Assembly: GCF_016918855.1 (NCBI RefSeq)
Contig: NZ_JADKYB010000033.1
Location: 1 to 64,000 of the forward strand
Reading direction: 5' to 3'
From: Actinacidiphila acididurans
GTDB lineage: Bacteria > Actinomycetota > Actinomycetes > Streptomycetales > Streptomycetaceae
Length of the DNA stretch: 64,000 bases
In this document: positions 46,485-54,894 of the stretch, one piece after another
Layout of the letters: each line of letters begins with the position of its first letter
Position numbering within the stretch: position 1 is the first letter of the stretch
The notes under the pieces: generated by a model
Database searches by the model: none
What the model was told of the DNA's origin: nothing
What the model saw: the letters and a program-made list of their open reading frames with translations, nothing else
Program-made: the position numbers and the translations under genes

Positions 46485-46826
46485 CGGCGCCTCCGTGTTC
46501 CTGGCACACCTCACGCTCGGCGCGGCGCCCGCCCCCGGCGGAGCGGGACGCCCCGCGGACCGGCCGCACCCGGACCCGGCCCCTTCGCCGGGCCCGCGTG
46601 CCGGAGATTGTGCCTGGTGACGGCCGTCTTGCCCACCCCCGGCGCGGTGAGCAGAACGCGCAGAACCCCGGTGAACGCGGGAAAACCGCGCAACGTGCGC
46701 AAGCCTCGCCCGGTCCTCTGCCGCGCCCTACGGTCACGACACCCGCCGGAGACACCGGCACCACCGGCATCACCAGCACTGCCGGTACCACGCACGGTCG
46801 CACCGGCGGTGCGGAAAGGGGGCACA
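46485..46826. promoter_or_regulatory. Divergent control region of the two-component system and ABC importer
   Basis: 342 bp with promoters expected in both directions. TACGGT at 46729-46734 is a possible -10 for the ABC operon. Imperfect ACCGGCA repeats (46755-46795) could be response-regulator sites. No gene was recognised. Confidence 0.45.
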
Positions 46827-47849
46827 GTGACAGGCACGGCGAGGGACGGCTCGGGGACCCCGGCGGCTCCGGCCACCGCTGCGAAGTCGGCGTCGAAGTC
46901 CGCGGCAGCGTCGGCGTCCGAGGCTGCGTCGGCGGCTGCCGCGATCGAGCTGCGCGCGGCCACGAAGAGGTTCCGGACCCCGTCCGGCGGTGTCTACACC
47001 GCGCTGCGCGACCTGGACCTGACCGTGGCGCCCGGCGAGTTCTGCGCGGTGGTCGGGCCGACCGGCTGCGGCAAGTCGACCACGCTCTCGCTGATCTCCG
47101 GGCTGGAGCGGGCCAGCGCCGGCCGGGCCCTGGTCCACGGCGAGCCGGTGACCGGCATCGACCCGCGGGTCGGCTTCATGTTCCAGACCGACGCCGTCTT
47201 CCCCTGGAAGTCGGTGCTGGACAACGTGGCGGCCGGCCCGCAGTTCCGCGGCGCCGCGAAGAAGGAGGCGCTCTCCAGGGCCCGCGACTGGCTGCGCCGG
47301 GTGGGGCTGTCCGGCTTCGAGGACCGGCTGCCGCACCAGCTCTCCGGCGGCATGCGCAAGCGCGTCGCGCTCGCCCAGACGCTGATCAACGAGCCGGAGA
47401 TCCTGCTGATGGACGAGCCGTTCTCGGCGCTGGACGTGCAGACTCGGCAGATCGTGCAGGACGAGCTGCTGGCGCTGTGGGAACTGACCCGGCCCGCGGT
47501 CGTGTTCGTCACCCACGACCTCGAGGAGGCGATCGCCCTCGCCGACAAGGTCGTCGTCCTCACCGTCGGCCCCGGCACCGTCAAGGACACCTTCCGGGTC
47601 GACCTGCCGCGCCCCCGCAAGGTCCAGGAGATCCGCTTCCAGCCGCGCTTCGTCGAGCTGTACGAGCAGATCTGGTCCAGCCTGCGCGACGAGGTCCGGC
47701 TCGCCTACGCCCGTACGGCCGGCGACGCGCCCGCGCCCGAATCCGCGCCCGTACCCGCACCTGCCACCGCTTCCGGGACGCCGTCGCCGAGCACGTCCGC
47801 GAGTTCTTCCCGGAACTCTTCCCCGACCACCGCCGACCGGGCCGAGTGA
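46827..47849 (+). CDS. ABC transporter ATP-binding protein (SsuB/TauB/NrtD type)
   Basis: 340 residues. Walker A GPTGCGKS at 77-84, Q-loop MFQTDAVFPWKSV, signature LSGGMRKR, Walker B ILLMDEPFSALD, and the switch histidine in VTHD. The subfamily is that of nitrate, sulfonate, taurine and thiamine-precursor importers, with the characteristic VRPQ-like end RKVQEIRFQPRFVELYEQIW. The first 38 residues are an Ala/Ser-rich extension and the last 45 a Pro/Ser/Thr-rich tail, both unusual. GTG at 46827 with AAAGGGGG upstream. First gene of a three-gene importer operon. Confidence 0.93.
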   Translation: MTGTARDGSGTPAAPATAAKSASKSAAASASEAASAAAAIELRAATKRFRTPSGGVYTALRDLDLTVAPGEFCAVVGPTGCGKSTTLSLISGLERASAGRALVHGEPVTGIDPRVGFMFQTDAVFPWKSVLDNVAAGPQFRGAAKKEALSRARDWLRRVGLSGFEDRLPHQLSGGMRKRVALAQTLINEPEILLMDEPFSALDVQTRQIVQDELLALWELTRPAVVFVTHDLEEAIALADKVVVLTVGPGTVKDTFRVDLPRPRKVQEIRFQPRFVELYEQIWSSLRDEVRLAYARTAGDAPAPESAPVPAPATASGTPSPSTSASSSRNSSPTTADRAE

Positions 47850-47873
47850 CGCCGAATGACCAGGAGCCCCGTG

Positions 47874-48788
47874 ATGACCGACACCCACACCGGCACCGCC
47901 TCCGTCCCCGGCGCCGCCCCGCCCTCCTCCGGCGCGCTCGCCGGCACCGCCGAGGAGGCCGCCCTGATCAGGGGCGCGCGGGCCCGGGCCCGCCGGCGCC
48001 GGCTGCTGATCCTGCTCACCCAGGTCGCGCTGGTCGCGGCCGTGCTCGGCGGCTGGCAACTGGGCGCCTCCTCCGGCGCGCTGGACACCTTCACCTACGG
48101 TTCGCCGGACGGCGTGGTCAAGCAGCTGCGGACCTGGTTCGCCGACGGCACCTCGCTCGGCTCGATCTGGCACAACATCGCCGTCACCATGCAGGAGACC
48201 GTGCTCGGCTTCCTCATCGGGACCGTCTCCGGCGTGGTGCTGGGCATCGCGCTGGGCCGGATCCGGGCGCTGGCCGACGTGATGGCGCCGTTCATCAAGG
48301 CGGCCAACTCCATCCCCCGCATCGTGCTCGGCTCGATGTTCATCATCTGGTTCGGGCTCGGCCCCTCCGGCAAGGTCGCGCTCGCCGTCGTGCTGGTGTT
48401 CTTCTCGGTCTTCTTCAACGCCTTCCAGGGCACCCGCGAGGTGGACCGCAACCTGATCGCCAACGCCCGCATCCTGGGCGCCTCCGAGTGGCGGGTCACC
48501 TCCCACGTGGTGCTGCCCTCGGCGATGACCTGGATCGTCGCCTCCCTGCACGCGGCCTTCGGCTTCGCGCTGATCGGCGCCATCGTCGGCGAGATGCTGG
48601 GCGCCCAGGCCGGCCTGGGCCAGCTCATCGCGCAGGCCCAGGGCAACTTCAACGCCGACGGCGTCTACGCCGGCACCCTGCTGATCGCCGTGCTCGCGCT
48701 GATCGCGGAGTTCGTCGTCACCCGGTTCGAGAAGCGGGTGCTGCGCTGGCGTCCCGCCCAGTCCGCGGGCGACGGCACGGGCCTGTGA
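47874..48788 (+). CDS. ABC transporter permease (SsuC/TauC type)
   Basis: 304 residues with six expected membrane segments, beginning LLILLTQVALVAAVLGGWQL. The BPD permease signature (EAA loop) reads NARILGASEWRVTSHVVLPSAMTWIVASLHAAFGFALIGAIVGEML. It pairs with the upstream ATPase. The ATG at 47874 is chosen for AGGAG seven bases upstream; an in-frame ATG at 47856 precedes that RBS. 24 bp after the ATPase gene, so same operon. Confidence 0.93.
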   Translation: MTDTHTGTASVPGAAPPSSGALAGTAEEAALIRGARARARRRRLLILLTQVALVAAVLGGWQLGASSGALDTFTYGSPDGVVKQLRTWFADGTSLGSIWHNIAVTMQETVLGFLIGTVSGVVLGIALGRIRALADVMAPFIKAANSIPRIVLGSMFIIWFGLGPSGKVALAVVLVFFSVFFNAFQGTREVDRNLIANARILGASEWRVTSHVVLPSAMTWIVASLHAAFGFALIGAIVGEMLGAQAGLGQLIAQAQGNFNADGVYAGTLLIAVLALIAEFVVTRFEKRVLRWRPAQSAGDGTGL

Positions 48789-48892
48789 CCCGCCGCCCCA
48801 CCGGCCGTACGCCCTCCCGCGCGCCCTGTTCCGTACCCCCGCCCGTACCCCCTCCGCACGCCCCCGCCCCGTACACCCGAAGGAGACCCGCG

Positions 48893-49939
48893 ATGAAGCC
48901 GGTGCTCAAGACCCTGCTCGCCACCGCCACCTGTGCCGCCCTCGCCGTGGGCACCTCGGCCTGCGGGGGGCACGGCGCCAAGACCGCGCCGAAGAACGCC
49001 AAGGGCGAGGCCACGGTCAGAATCATGGTCGGCGGCCTGGACAAGCAGATCTACCTGCCCGCGATGCTCGCCAAGAGCCTGGGCTACTACCAGGCGCACG
49101 GCATCAACGTGCAGCTCTCGGACGAGCCCGCGGGGGTGGACGCCGAGACCGCGATGCTGGCCGGCCAGGTGGACGCGGTCATCGGCTTCTACGACCACAA
49201 CATCGACCTCCAGTCCAAGGGCAAGTCCACCGAGTCCGTGGTGCAGCTCCTCCAGGCGCCGGGCGAGGTCGAGATGGTCCGCACCGACGAGGCCGCGACC
49301 GTGAAGAGCCCCGCCGACTTCACCGGCAAGCACCTGGGCGTCACCGGCCTCGGCTCCTCCACCAACTTCCTCACCCAGTACCTGGAGGCCAAGAACGGCG
49401 TGAAGGCCGGCGCCGCCACCTCCGTCGCGGTCGGCGCGGGCTCCACCTTCGTGGCGGCGATGCAGAACAAGCAGATCGACGCAGGGATGACCACCGAGCC
49501 GACCATCTCCATGCTGGAGCGCAAGCACCTCGCCCAGCCGCTGATCGACATGCGCACCGCGGCCGGCGCCAAGACGGCCCTCGGCGGCACCTACCCGGCG
49601 TCGTGCCTGTACCTGACGACGGCTTACGTGCAGAAGAACCCGGACGTCGTGCAGCGGCTGGTCGACGTGTACGTGGAGACACTGCACTGGATCCAGTCGC
49701 ACTCCGCCGCCGAGATCGCCGACCGGATGCCGGCCGACTACTACGCGGGCGTCGGCAAGGACGTGTACGTCAAGGCGCTCGACAACGAGAAGGGCATGTA
49801 CTCGCCCGACGGCCTGATGCCGGCCGACGGCCCGCAGACCGTGCTCACCGTGCTCTCCGCCTTCGACCCCACGGTCAAGGGCCACTCGGTGGACCTGGCG
49901 AAGACCTGGACCGACGCCTTCGTGCACAAGGCCAAGTGA
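48893..49939 (+). CDS. ABC transporter substrate-binding lipoprotein (NMT1/TauA type)
   Basis: 348 residues. Signal with lipobox VGTSAC (Cys24). The type II periplasmic-binding fold reads VRIMVGGLDKQIYLPAMLAKSLGYYQAHGINVQLSDEPAGVDAETAMLAGQVDAVIGFYDHNIDLQSKGK, then GKHLGVTGLGSSTNFLTQYL and IDAGMTTEPTISMLERKH, typical of NMT1/SsuA-like proteins. Ligand unknown: sulfonate, taurine, nitrate or a pyrimidine/thiamine precursor. ATG at 48893 with AAGGAGA upstream. Last gene of the importer operon; a perfect terminator follows. Confidence 0.93.
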   Translation: MKPVLKTLLATATCAALAVGTSACGGHGAKTAPKNAKGEATVRIMVGGLDKQIYLPAMLAKSLGYYQAHGINVQLSDEPAGVDAETAMLAGQVDAVIGFYDHNIDLQSKGKSTESVVQLLQAPGEVEMVRTDEAATVKSPADFTGKHLGVTGLGSSTNFLTQYLEAKNGVKAGAATSVAVGAGSTFVAAMQNKQIDAGMTTEPTISMLERKHLAQPLIDMRTAAGAKTALGGTYPASCLYLTTAYVQKNPDVVQRLVDVYVETLHWIQSHSAAEIADRMPADYYAGVGKDVYVKALDNEKGMYSPDGLMPADGPQTVLTVLSAFDPTVKGHSVDLAKTWTDAFVHKAK

Positions 49940-49961
49940 CACCCCGTACGGCCCCTTGTCG

Positions 49962-49998
49962 GTCCGGCCCGCCCCCTCCCTCCGGGGGCGGGCCGGAC
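49962..49998. terminator. Terminator between ABC importer and lipoprotein genes
   Basis: Perfect 15-bp stem GTCCGGCCCGCCCCC with its complement and a 7-nt loop, serving convergent genes. Confidence 0.9.
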
Positions 49999-50029
49999 GC
50001 GCGAGCCGCGGCTCGGCCGGGCAAGGGCC

Positions 50030-50695
50030 TCAGCCGGCCAGCTCGGCCGCCAGGATCTTCGCCAGCCCCTGCTCCCCGAGGACCTCCTTCGGGGCGTTGG
50101 CGGCACCGAGTTCGCGCCGGTCCACCACGACCTCGACCTCGTAATAGGCGCCGCCCGCGGCGAAGTACACGTACGGATTGCTGCCGTCGCTCTTGCGCTT
50201 CTCCAGCGCCGCCTTGTCGCCGATGCCGCTCAGCGGCGCGACCACGTCGTCCGCGCTCGGGCTCGACGTGTCCTGCGTGAACCGGGCCCGGTCGATCTCC
50301 CGGACGTCCGCGTACGAGGCGGGGGTGCCCCAGGTGCAGCCCCACACCGGCGAACCGTCCTGCGCCGGGTCCTCGTGCGCCCCGGTGTACGGGCCGGGGG
50401 TGCCCACGAGCTGGGCCACCTGGTCGGACGTCATCATGGTGCACGCGTCGTCCGGCCGGCCCGCGCTCACGCCGGCGTCCGCGGCCGCAGTGCTGCCGGG
50501 GGCCGAAGTGCTCGTGGCCGAGGGCGAGTTCGGACCCGACGCGCTGCTGTCCTTGTTGTCCGACGACGAGGAGCAGCCGGCCAGCGCCGCCACTGTGGCC
50601 GCGGCGCAGACCACGGGCGCCGCCGCCCGTACCCACCGCCCGGCCCCGTACGCCGTTCCCGTCGGCCTGTGTCCGCCGTTGCCCGTGAACTCCAT
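50030..50695 (-). CDS. Lipoprotein, DUF3558-like
   Basis: Exported lipoprotein of 221 residues with signal APVVCAAATVAALAGC and a Ser/Thr-rich linker after the lipidated Cys. The globular part opens DDACTMMTSDQVAQLVGTPG and contains WGCTWGTP and GIGDKAALEK...YVYFAAGGAYYEVEVV, the pattern of DUF3558-type actinobacterial lipoproteins of unknown function. Two Cys (in DDACTM and WGCTW) probably form a disulfide. The ATG (MEFTGNGG) is preceded by AGAGGGAGC. Convergent with the importer operon and divergent from the HAD gene. Confidence 0.78.
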   Translation of the reverse strand: MEFTGNGGHRPTGTAYGAGRWVRAAAPVVCAAATVAALAGCSSSSDNKDSSASGPNSPSATSTSAPGSTAAADAGVSAGRPDDACTMMTSDQVAQLVGTPGPYTGAHEDPAQDGSPVWGCTWGTPASYADVREIDRARFTQDTSSPSADDVVAPLSGIGDKAALEKRKSDGSNPYVYFAAGGAYYEVEVVVDRRELGAANAPKEVLGEQGLAKILAAELAG

Positions 50696-50837
50696 GCGCT
50701 CCCTCTTCGCCGAACCGTCCGTACGGGTGCCCACCCCGTGGCGGGCGCCCGGATGTGACCACGCGTCACGGGTGCCCGCGGTTCCGTGACGGCCCGTTCG
50801 CCGGCGGAACGCCGGGGCGGGGGCGGGGATGCGGCCG

Positions 50838-50843
50838 TACGCT
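50838..50843 (+). promoter_or_regulatory. -10 element TACGCT, leaderless start
   Basis: TACGCT ends seven bases before the GTG at 50851; no Shine-Dalgarno is present. Confidence 0.55.
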
Positions 50844-50850
50844 GGGTTGC

Positions 50851-51501
50851 GTGGCGATCCGTGCGGTGGGACTGGACGTGGGCGAGACGCTGATCCGCGA
50901 CGACCGTGACTGGGAGACCTGGGCGGACTGGCTGAAGGTGCCGCGGCACACGCTGTCGGCGCTGGTGGGAGCGGTCGTGGTGGCCGGGCGGGACAACTCC
51001 GACGCGCTGCGGCTGGCCCGGCCGGGGGTGGACGTGGCGGCCGAGCAGGCCGCGCGGGAGGCCGCCGGCGTCGGGGTGCGGCTGGCGGAGGAGGACCTCT
51101 ACGAGGACGTGCGCCCGGTGCTGACGGCGCTGCGCGCGGCCGGGACACGGGTGGTGGTGGCCGGCAATCAGCCGGCCCGGATCGGCGAACTGCTGCGCGC
51201 GCTCGACGTGCCCGCCGACGTGATCGCCACCTCGGGGGAGTGGGGCGTCGCCAAGCCGGACCCCGCCTTCTACCGCCGGGTGGTCGAAGCGGCCGGCTGC
51301 CGCCCCGAGGAGGTCGTCTACGTCGGCGACCACCCGGTCAACGACGTCTTCCCGGTGCGCGCCGCGGGCCTGCGCAGCGCCCACCTGCGGCGCGGCCCCT
51401 GGGGCCACTGGTGGGCCGACGACCCGGAGGTGCGGGCCGCCGCGGACTGGTCCATCGACGGGCTGGCCGACCTGCTGGACATCGCGGCCGGCCGCCGCTG
51501 A
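50851..51501 (+). CDS. HAD-superfamily hydrolase
   Basis: 216 residues. HAD motif I is GLDVGETLIRDD (the nucleophile Asp is followed by VGE, so the usual general-acid Asp at +2 is replaced by Gly); motif II VVVAGNQPAR, motif III KPDPAFY, motif IV VYVGDHPVND. The DxGxT form of motif I occurs in some HAD hydrolases, such as phosphonatase and dehalogenase relatives, so phosphatase activity is not assured. Leaderless GTG start, supported by a -10 element seven bases upstream. Substrate unknown. Confidence 0.9.
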   Translation: MAIRAVGLDVGETLIRDDRDWETWADWLKVPRHTLSALVGAVVVAGRDNSDALRLARPGVDVAAEQAAREAAGVGVRLAEEDLYEDVRPVLTALRAAGTRVVVAGNQPARIGELLRALDVPADVIATSGEWGVAKPDPAFYRRVVEAAGCRPEEVVYVGDHPVNDVFPVRAAGLRSAHLRRGPWGHWWADDPEVRAAADWSIDGLADLLDIAAGRR

Positions 51502-51643
51502 CCGTCCTGGTCCGCGGCGCCGGGTGCCCCGGGCGGCCCAGTGCGTCTTCAGGCGGCGGGCCCGGCGACCGATTCGTACAGCAGCGGCTGCTTCTTACCG
51601 AAGCGCCGCCGACCACGACCGAGCAGAGCAGGAGGCACGCCCC

Positions 51644-52024
51644 ATGGCGGCATGGACGAACGACGAGCTGGACCGCATCGGGTCGGCGGACGAACTGCGC
51701 ATCGCGGGCCTGCGGCCCGACGGCACCCTGCGCGACCCGGTGACGATCTGGGTGGTGCGCGACGGGGACGACCTCTACGTCCGCTCCTTCAAGGGCCGCA
51801 CCAGCGGCTGGTTCCGCGGCGCCCAGGCCCGTCACGAGGGCCGCGTCGACGCCGGCGGCGTCACCAAGGACGTCGACTTCGCGGACGAGGGCGACGCGTC
51901 CGTCAACGAACGCCTCGACGCGGCCTACCGGACGAAGTACCAGCGCTTCGGCCCCCAGTACGTGGACCCGATGGTCGCGCCCGCGGCACGCGAGGCCACG
52001 CTGCGGCTGACGCCGCGGTCCTGA
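51644..52024 (+). CDS. DUF2255 family protein
   Basis: 126 residues: WTNDELDRIGSADELRIAGLRPDGTLRDPVTIWVVRDGDDLYVRSFKGRTSGWFRGAQARHEGRV, then DVDFADEGDASVNERLDAAYRTKYQRFGPQYVDPMVAP. This is the flavin-reductase-like split-barrel pattern of DUF2255, found widely in actinobacteria; the function is not established. ATG at 51644 with AGGAGG at good spacing. A terminator hairpin follows at 52073. Confidence 0.88.
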   Translation: MAAWTNDELDRIGSADELRIAGLRPDGTLRDPVTIWVVRDGDDLYVRSFKGRTSGWFRGAQARHEGRVDAGGVTKDVDFADEGDASVNERLDAAYRTKYQRFGPQYVDPMVAPAAREATLRLTPRS

Positions 52025-52072
52025 GGGTCCGGCCGCGCGGGGCTCCTGGCGCCCACTGCCCGGGGCCCCGCA

Positions 52073-52106
52073 CCCGGCGGCCGGGGTGCTCCCGCCGGCC
52101 GCCGGG
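52073..52106. terminator. Terminator between convergent genes
   Basis: 12-bp perfect stem CCCGGCGGCCGG / CCGGCCGCCGGG with a 10-nt loop. Confidence 0.75.
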
Positions 52107-52120
52107 GGCTCTTGCGGTCT

Positions 52121-52150
52121 CCGTGCCTGCCCGTTCCGTGCCTGCCCGTT
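52121..52150. repeat. Two tandem 15-bp repeats
   Basis: CCGTGCCTGCCCGTT occurs twice back to back, with a partial third copy, between the terminator and the end of the glycosylase gene. Confidence 0.85.
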
Positions 52151-52177
52151 CCGTGCTGCCTGGTCCGGTGGGCCGGT

Positions 52178-52804
52178 TCAGGCCCGAGGCCGGGACGAGC
52201 GCGGCGCCCTCGGGCCCTTGGCCGCCTTCGCGGCTTTCGCCGCCGCCTTGGCCTCCTGCTTGTGGGCCCGTACCTGCGCGAGCGACTCCGGGCCGGTGAT
52301 GTCGGCGACCGAGCGGTAGCAGCCGTGCTCCCCGTACGACCCGGCGGCCTCCTGCCACCCGGACGGCCGTACGCCGAGCCGCTTGCCGAGCAGCGCCAGG
52401 AAGATCTTCGCCTTCTGGTCGCCGTATCCCGGCAGCCCCTTCAGCCGCTCCAGCAGCTCCCGCCCGTCGGCGGCCCCCTCCCACAGCGCGGCGGCATCGC
52501 CGTCGTACTCGTCCACCAGGTACTGGCACAGCTGCTGCACCCGCTTGGCCATGGCCCCCGGATACCGGTGCACTGCGGGCTTCTGCGACAGCAGCGCGGC
52601 GAAGTCGTCCGGCTCGTAGGCCGCGATCGCCTGCGCGTCCAGATCCTCGCCGCCCATCCGCCGCGCGATCGTGTACGGCCCGGTGAACGCCCACTCCATC
52701 GGCACCTGCTGGTCCAGCAGCATCCCGACCAGCAGCGCGAGCGGACTCCGTGCGAGCAGTTCGTCCGCCTCCGGCTGCTGGGCGAGGTGCAGTGCGTGCG
52801 ACAT
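52178..52804 (-). CDS. HhH-GPD family DNA glycosylase-like protein
   Basis: 208 residues of the base-excision repair superfamily. The HhH element is LKGLPGYGDQKAKIFLALLGKRLG. The N-terminal helical part reads PLALLVGMLLDQQVPMEWAFTGPYTIARRMGGEDLDAQAIAAY, as in actinobacterial HhH-GPD proteins. The expected catalytic Asp position could not be assigned with certainty (candidates around VADIT), so activity is uncertain. The C-terminus is a Lys/Ala/Arg-rich tail likely to contact DNA. ATG start, divergent from the CooC-like ATPase gene. Confidence 0.85.
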   Translation of the reverse strand: MSHALHLAQQPEADELLARSPLALLVGMLLDQQVPMEWAFTGPYTIARRMGGEDLDAQAIAAYEPDDFAALLSQKPAVHRYPGAMAKRVQQLCQYLVDEYDGDAAALWEGAADGRELLERLKGLPGYGDQKAKIFLALLGKRLGVRPSGWQEAAGSYGEHGCYRSVADITGPESLAQVRAHKQEAKAAAKAAKAAKGPRAPRSSRPRA

Positions 52805-52954
52805 ACGTCACATTATGCGCGAAAGGGTGCCTCTTTCCCAGGTGCGCCCTGCGGGCGGCGCCAGGAGAAACGACGCCTTCGAGGCCGGCGCGCATCCCCC
52901 ATTGGAGGGATTCGACTTGACGACGGATCAGCGGCCGGGCCAAGCTCACCGTAT

Positions 52955-52969
52955 TGAAAGTCGTTTCCA
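52955..52969. promoter_or_regulatory. Fur/Zur-like 7-1-7 box upstream of the CooC-like gene
   Basis: TGAAAGT-C-GTTTCCA resembles the streptomycete Zur/Fur-family 7-1-7 palindrome (TGAAAAT-N-ATTTTCA) at 11 of 14 positions. It overlaps a possible -35 (TTGAAA, 52954). A metal-responsive repressor is inferred; which metal is open. Confidence 0.4.
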
Positions 52970-53000
52970 TTTCCATGTGTACGGAGCGGGGTGATGGGCT

Positions 53001-53975
53001 GTGAAAATCGCCTTCGTGGGCAAGGGCGGCAGCGGCAAGACCACGCTGTCCGCGCTGTTCGCCCGGCATCTGGCCGCCGCCGGCGACACCGTGGTCGCGG
53101 TGGACGCCGACATCAACCAGCACCTCGGGGTGGCCCTCGGGCTGGCGGAGGACGAGGTGCCGGCGCTGCCCGCGCTGGGCGCCCGGCTGACCCCGATCAA
53201 GGAGTACCTGCGGGGCGACAATCCGCTGATCGAGTCGGCCGCCGCCATGGTGAAGACCACGCCGCCCGGCCGCGGCTCCCGACTGCTGGTGCCCGGTGGC
53301 GACGACCCGATCCACGGCCTGGCCCGGCGGGTGGACGGGGTGCTGCTGCTGGTCACCGGCGCCTTCGCGGCGGAGGACCTGGGCGTGGCCTGCTACCACG
53401 CCAAGGTCGGCGCGGTGGAGCTCTACCTCAACCACCTGGTGGACGGCCCCGGCCGGCACGTGGTGGTCGACATGACGGCCGGCGCCGACGCCTTCGCCTC
53501 GGGCCTGTTCACCCGCTTCGACCTGACCTTCGTCGTGGCCGAACCCACCCGCAAGGGCATGTCCGTCTACCGTCAGTACCGGGACTACGCGGCCGAGTAC
53601 GGCATCGCGCTCGCCGTCGTCGGCAACAAGGTGACCGGCCCGGACGACATCGCCTTCCTGCGCGAGCAGGCCGGTGACGACCTGCTCGCCTGCGTGGCGC
53701 ACTCGCGCTACGTCCGCGCCCTCGACCAGGGCGGCCACGCCTCCCTCGACGGCCTCGAGCCGGTCAACCGGGCCGCCCTGGACCTGCTGCGGACCGCGAT
53801 GGAGGCCCGTACGAAGGACTGGGCCGCCTTCCAGGAGCAGGCCGTCGCCTTCCACCTGAAGAACGCCGCGGCCTGGGCCGACCGCGCCACCGGCCAGGAT
53901 CTGTCCCGCCAGGTCGACCCCGGCTTCCGGCACGGCCCGCGGGCCCTGCTCGCCCAGGCACCGGCCCCGGCCTGA
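53001..53975 (+). CDS. CooC-like P-loop ATPase
   Basis: 324 residues of the SIMIBI MinD/CooC group. Deviant Walker A GKGGSGKTTL at residues 8-17, DADINQHLGVALG as switch I, and VVVDMTAGADAFASGLFTRFDLTFVVAEPTRKGMSVYRQY as the Walker-B region. CooC matures the nickel centre of CO dehydrogenase, but no such enzyme is seen here, so the client is unknown; the hydrogenase operon about 1 kb downstream on the opposite strand is one possibility. GTG start at 53001 with a GGAGCGGGGTGA leader. Followed 41 bp later by a SCO5389-type gene, apparently the same transcript. Confidence 0.85.
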   Translation: MKIAFVGKGGSGKTTLSALFARHLAAAGDTVVAVDADINQHLGVALGLAEDEVPALPALGARLTPIKEYLRGDNPLIESAAAMVKTTPPGRGSRLLVPGGDDPIHGLARRVDGVLLLVTGAFAAEDLGVACYHAKVGAVELYLNHLVDGPGRHVVVDMTAGADAFASGLFTRFDLTFVVAEPTRKGMSVYRQYRDYAAEYGIALAVVGNKVTGPDDIAFLREQAGDDLLACVAHSRYVRALDQGGHASLDGLEPVNRAALDLLRTAMEARTKDWAAFQEQAVAFHLKNAAAWADRATGQDLSRQVDPGFRHGPRALLAQAPAPA

Positions 53976-54016
53976 TCCCCCCACCCGCAACAATCCTCGA
54001 ACCGAACGGATCCGCC

Positions 54017-54409
54017 ATGTCGCTCGACGTCTCCCCCGCCCTGCTCGCCGAGGCCGAGGCCGGACCGGTCGACGAAGCCGCCTTCGTCGACACCGTCCGC
54101 ACCTCCCTGCCGTACGCGTACGACCTGATCGCCGGCCTCACCCGCACCCTGGGCGCCGGCTCGGCCCCCTTCGCCGACAACACCGAGCCCCCGGCGAGCG
54201 AGGCCCAGCGCGGCCAATTGCTGCGCGCCCTGTCCAGCGACGCCATCCGCGGCAGCCTGGAACGCCACTTCGGCGTCCGCCTCGCCTTCCAGAACTGCCA
54301 CCGCGTCGCCGTCTTCCTCCCCGGCACCGAATCCGCCGCCCCTTACCAGGAATTCACCTCCCTGCGCGCCCAGGTGCTCAACCAGTCCCCGGAACTGCGG
54401 GACTGCTGA
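54017..54409 (+). CDS. SCO5389-family small protein
   Basis: 130 residues beginning MSLDVSPALLAEAEAGPVDEAAFVDTVRTSLPYAYDLIAGL and ending RHFGVRLAFQNCHRVAVF...LNQSPELRDC. I recognise it as the streptomycete family typified by SCO5389, of unknown function. The conserved Cys and His (QNCHRVAV) and the C-terminal Cys could bind metal or participate in redox, which is speculative. It lies 41 bp after the CooC-like ATPase gene and is probably its functional partner. The ATG has ACGGA upstream. Confidence 0.82.
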   Translation: MSLDVSPALLAEAEAGPVDEAAFVDTVRTSLPYAYDLIAGLTRTLGAGSAPFADNTEPPASEAQRGQLLRALSSDAIRGSLERHFGVRLAFQNCHRVAVFLPGTESAAPYQEFTSLRAQVLNQSPELRDC

Positions 54410-54755
54410 GGGTCCCCTGCGGGGTGCGCAGGAAAAGGGTGAGCCGGGCAGGCCCGGACCCAGGGGGTCGAAGGGTGCCTGCCCGGCCGGGGCGCGTTGC
54501 GCGTGGTTCGGGGGCGGTGTTGCGGCCGAGCCTCGTCCGCGCCTGCCGGCGACGAAGCGCGGGCGTTGGGGCCGGCCCGGTGGGTCGTACGGTCGCCTGC
54601 CGGGCCGGTGGCCCGTCCGGTCCGCGCCGCCGGGCGCCGCATCGCGTCCGTCGGGCGCGGCGCCGTGGACTTGTCGCTGCCCGGTACGTGCCGTGGAACG
54701 GGGGCCGGGGGCTGGGGGCCGGCTCGGGCGGAACCGGCGCCCGGCCCGCGGCTTC
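54410..54755. other. Intergenic region between convergent units
   Basis: 346 bp, extremely GC-rich. Open frames exist on the plus strand (54424-54780) but have Arg/Gly/Pro-biased products and no RBS. Short palindromic stretches near 54420 (CCCTGCGGGG) may aid termination. Nothing else is seen. Confidence 0.6.
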
Positions 54756-54887
54756 TCACATCGACTTGAGCTTCAGGTAGCGGCGGATTTCCGGGGCGGT
54801 GCCCATGGCGAGGGCGAGGAAGGCGACCGCGAGGGCCGCGGTGGTGGCGCGGACGACGCCGGGCGGGATGAGGATGCCGTTCTTCAT
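54756..54887 (-). CDS. DUF6893-type 43-aa single-helix membrane peptide
   Basis: 43 residues: MKNGILIPPGVVRATTAALA, one membrane helix (TTAALAVAFLALAMG), then PEIRRYLKLKSM with a basic cytoplasmic tail. It is the last gene of the hydrogenase operon. Its Shine-Dalgarno AAGGAGGTGATC is complementary to at least 12 bases at the 3' end of 16S rRNA, exceptionally strong, and overlaps the stop codon of the protease gene. A role as membrane anchor or small subunit for the hydrogenase is inferred. Small DUF6893 proteins accompany such operons in streptomycetes. Confidence 0.82.
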   Translation of the reverse strand: MKNGILIPPGVVRATTAALAVAFLALAMGTAPEIRRYLKLKSM

Positions 54888-54894
54888 GGCGTGA

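Noticed and set aside
54424..54780. Possible small plus-strand gene before the hydrogenase operon
   Set aside because: Composition is Arg/Gly/Pro noise, no RBS, and it runs into the 43-aa gene on the other strand.
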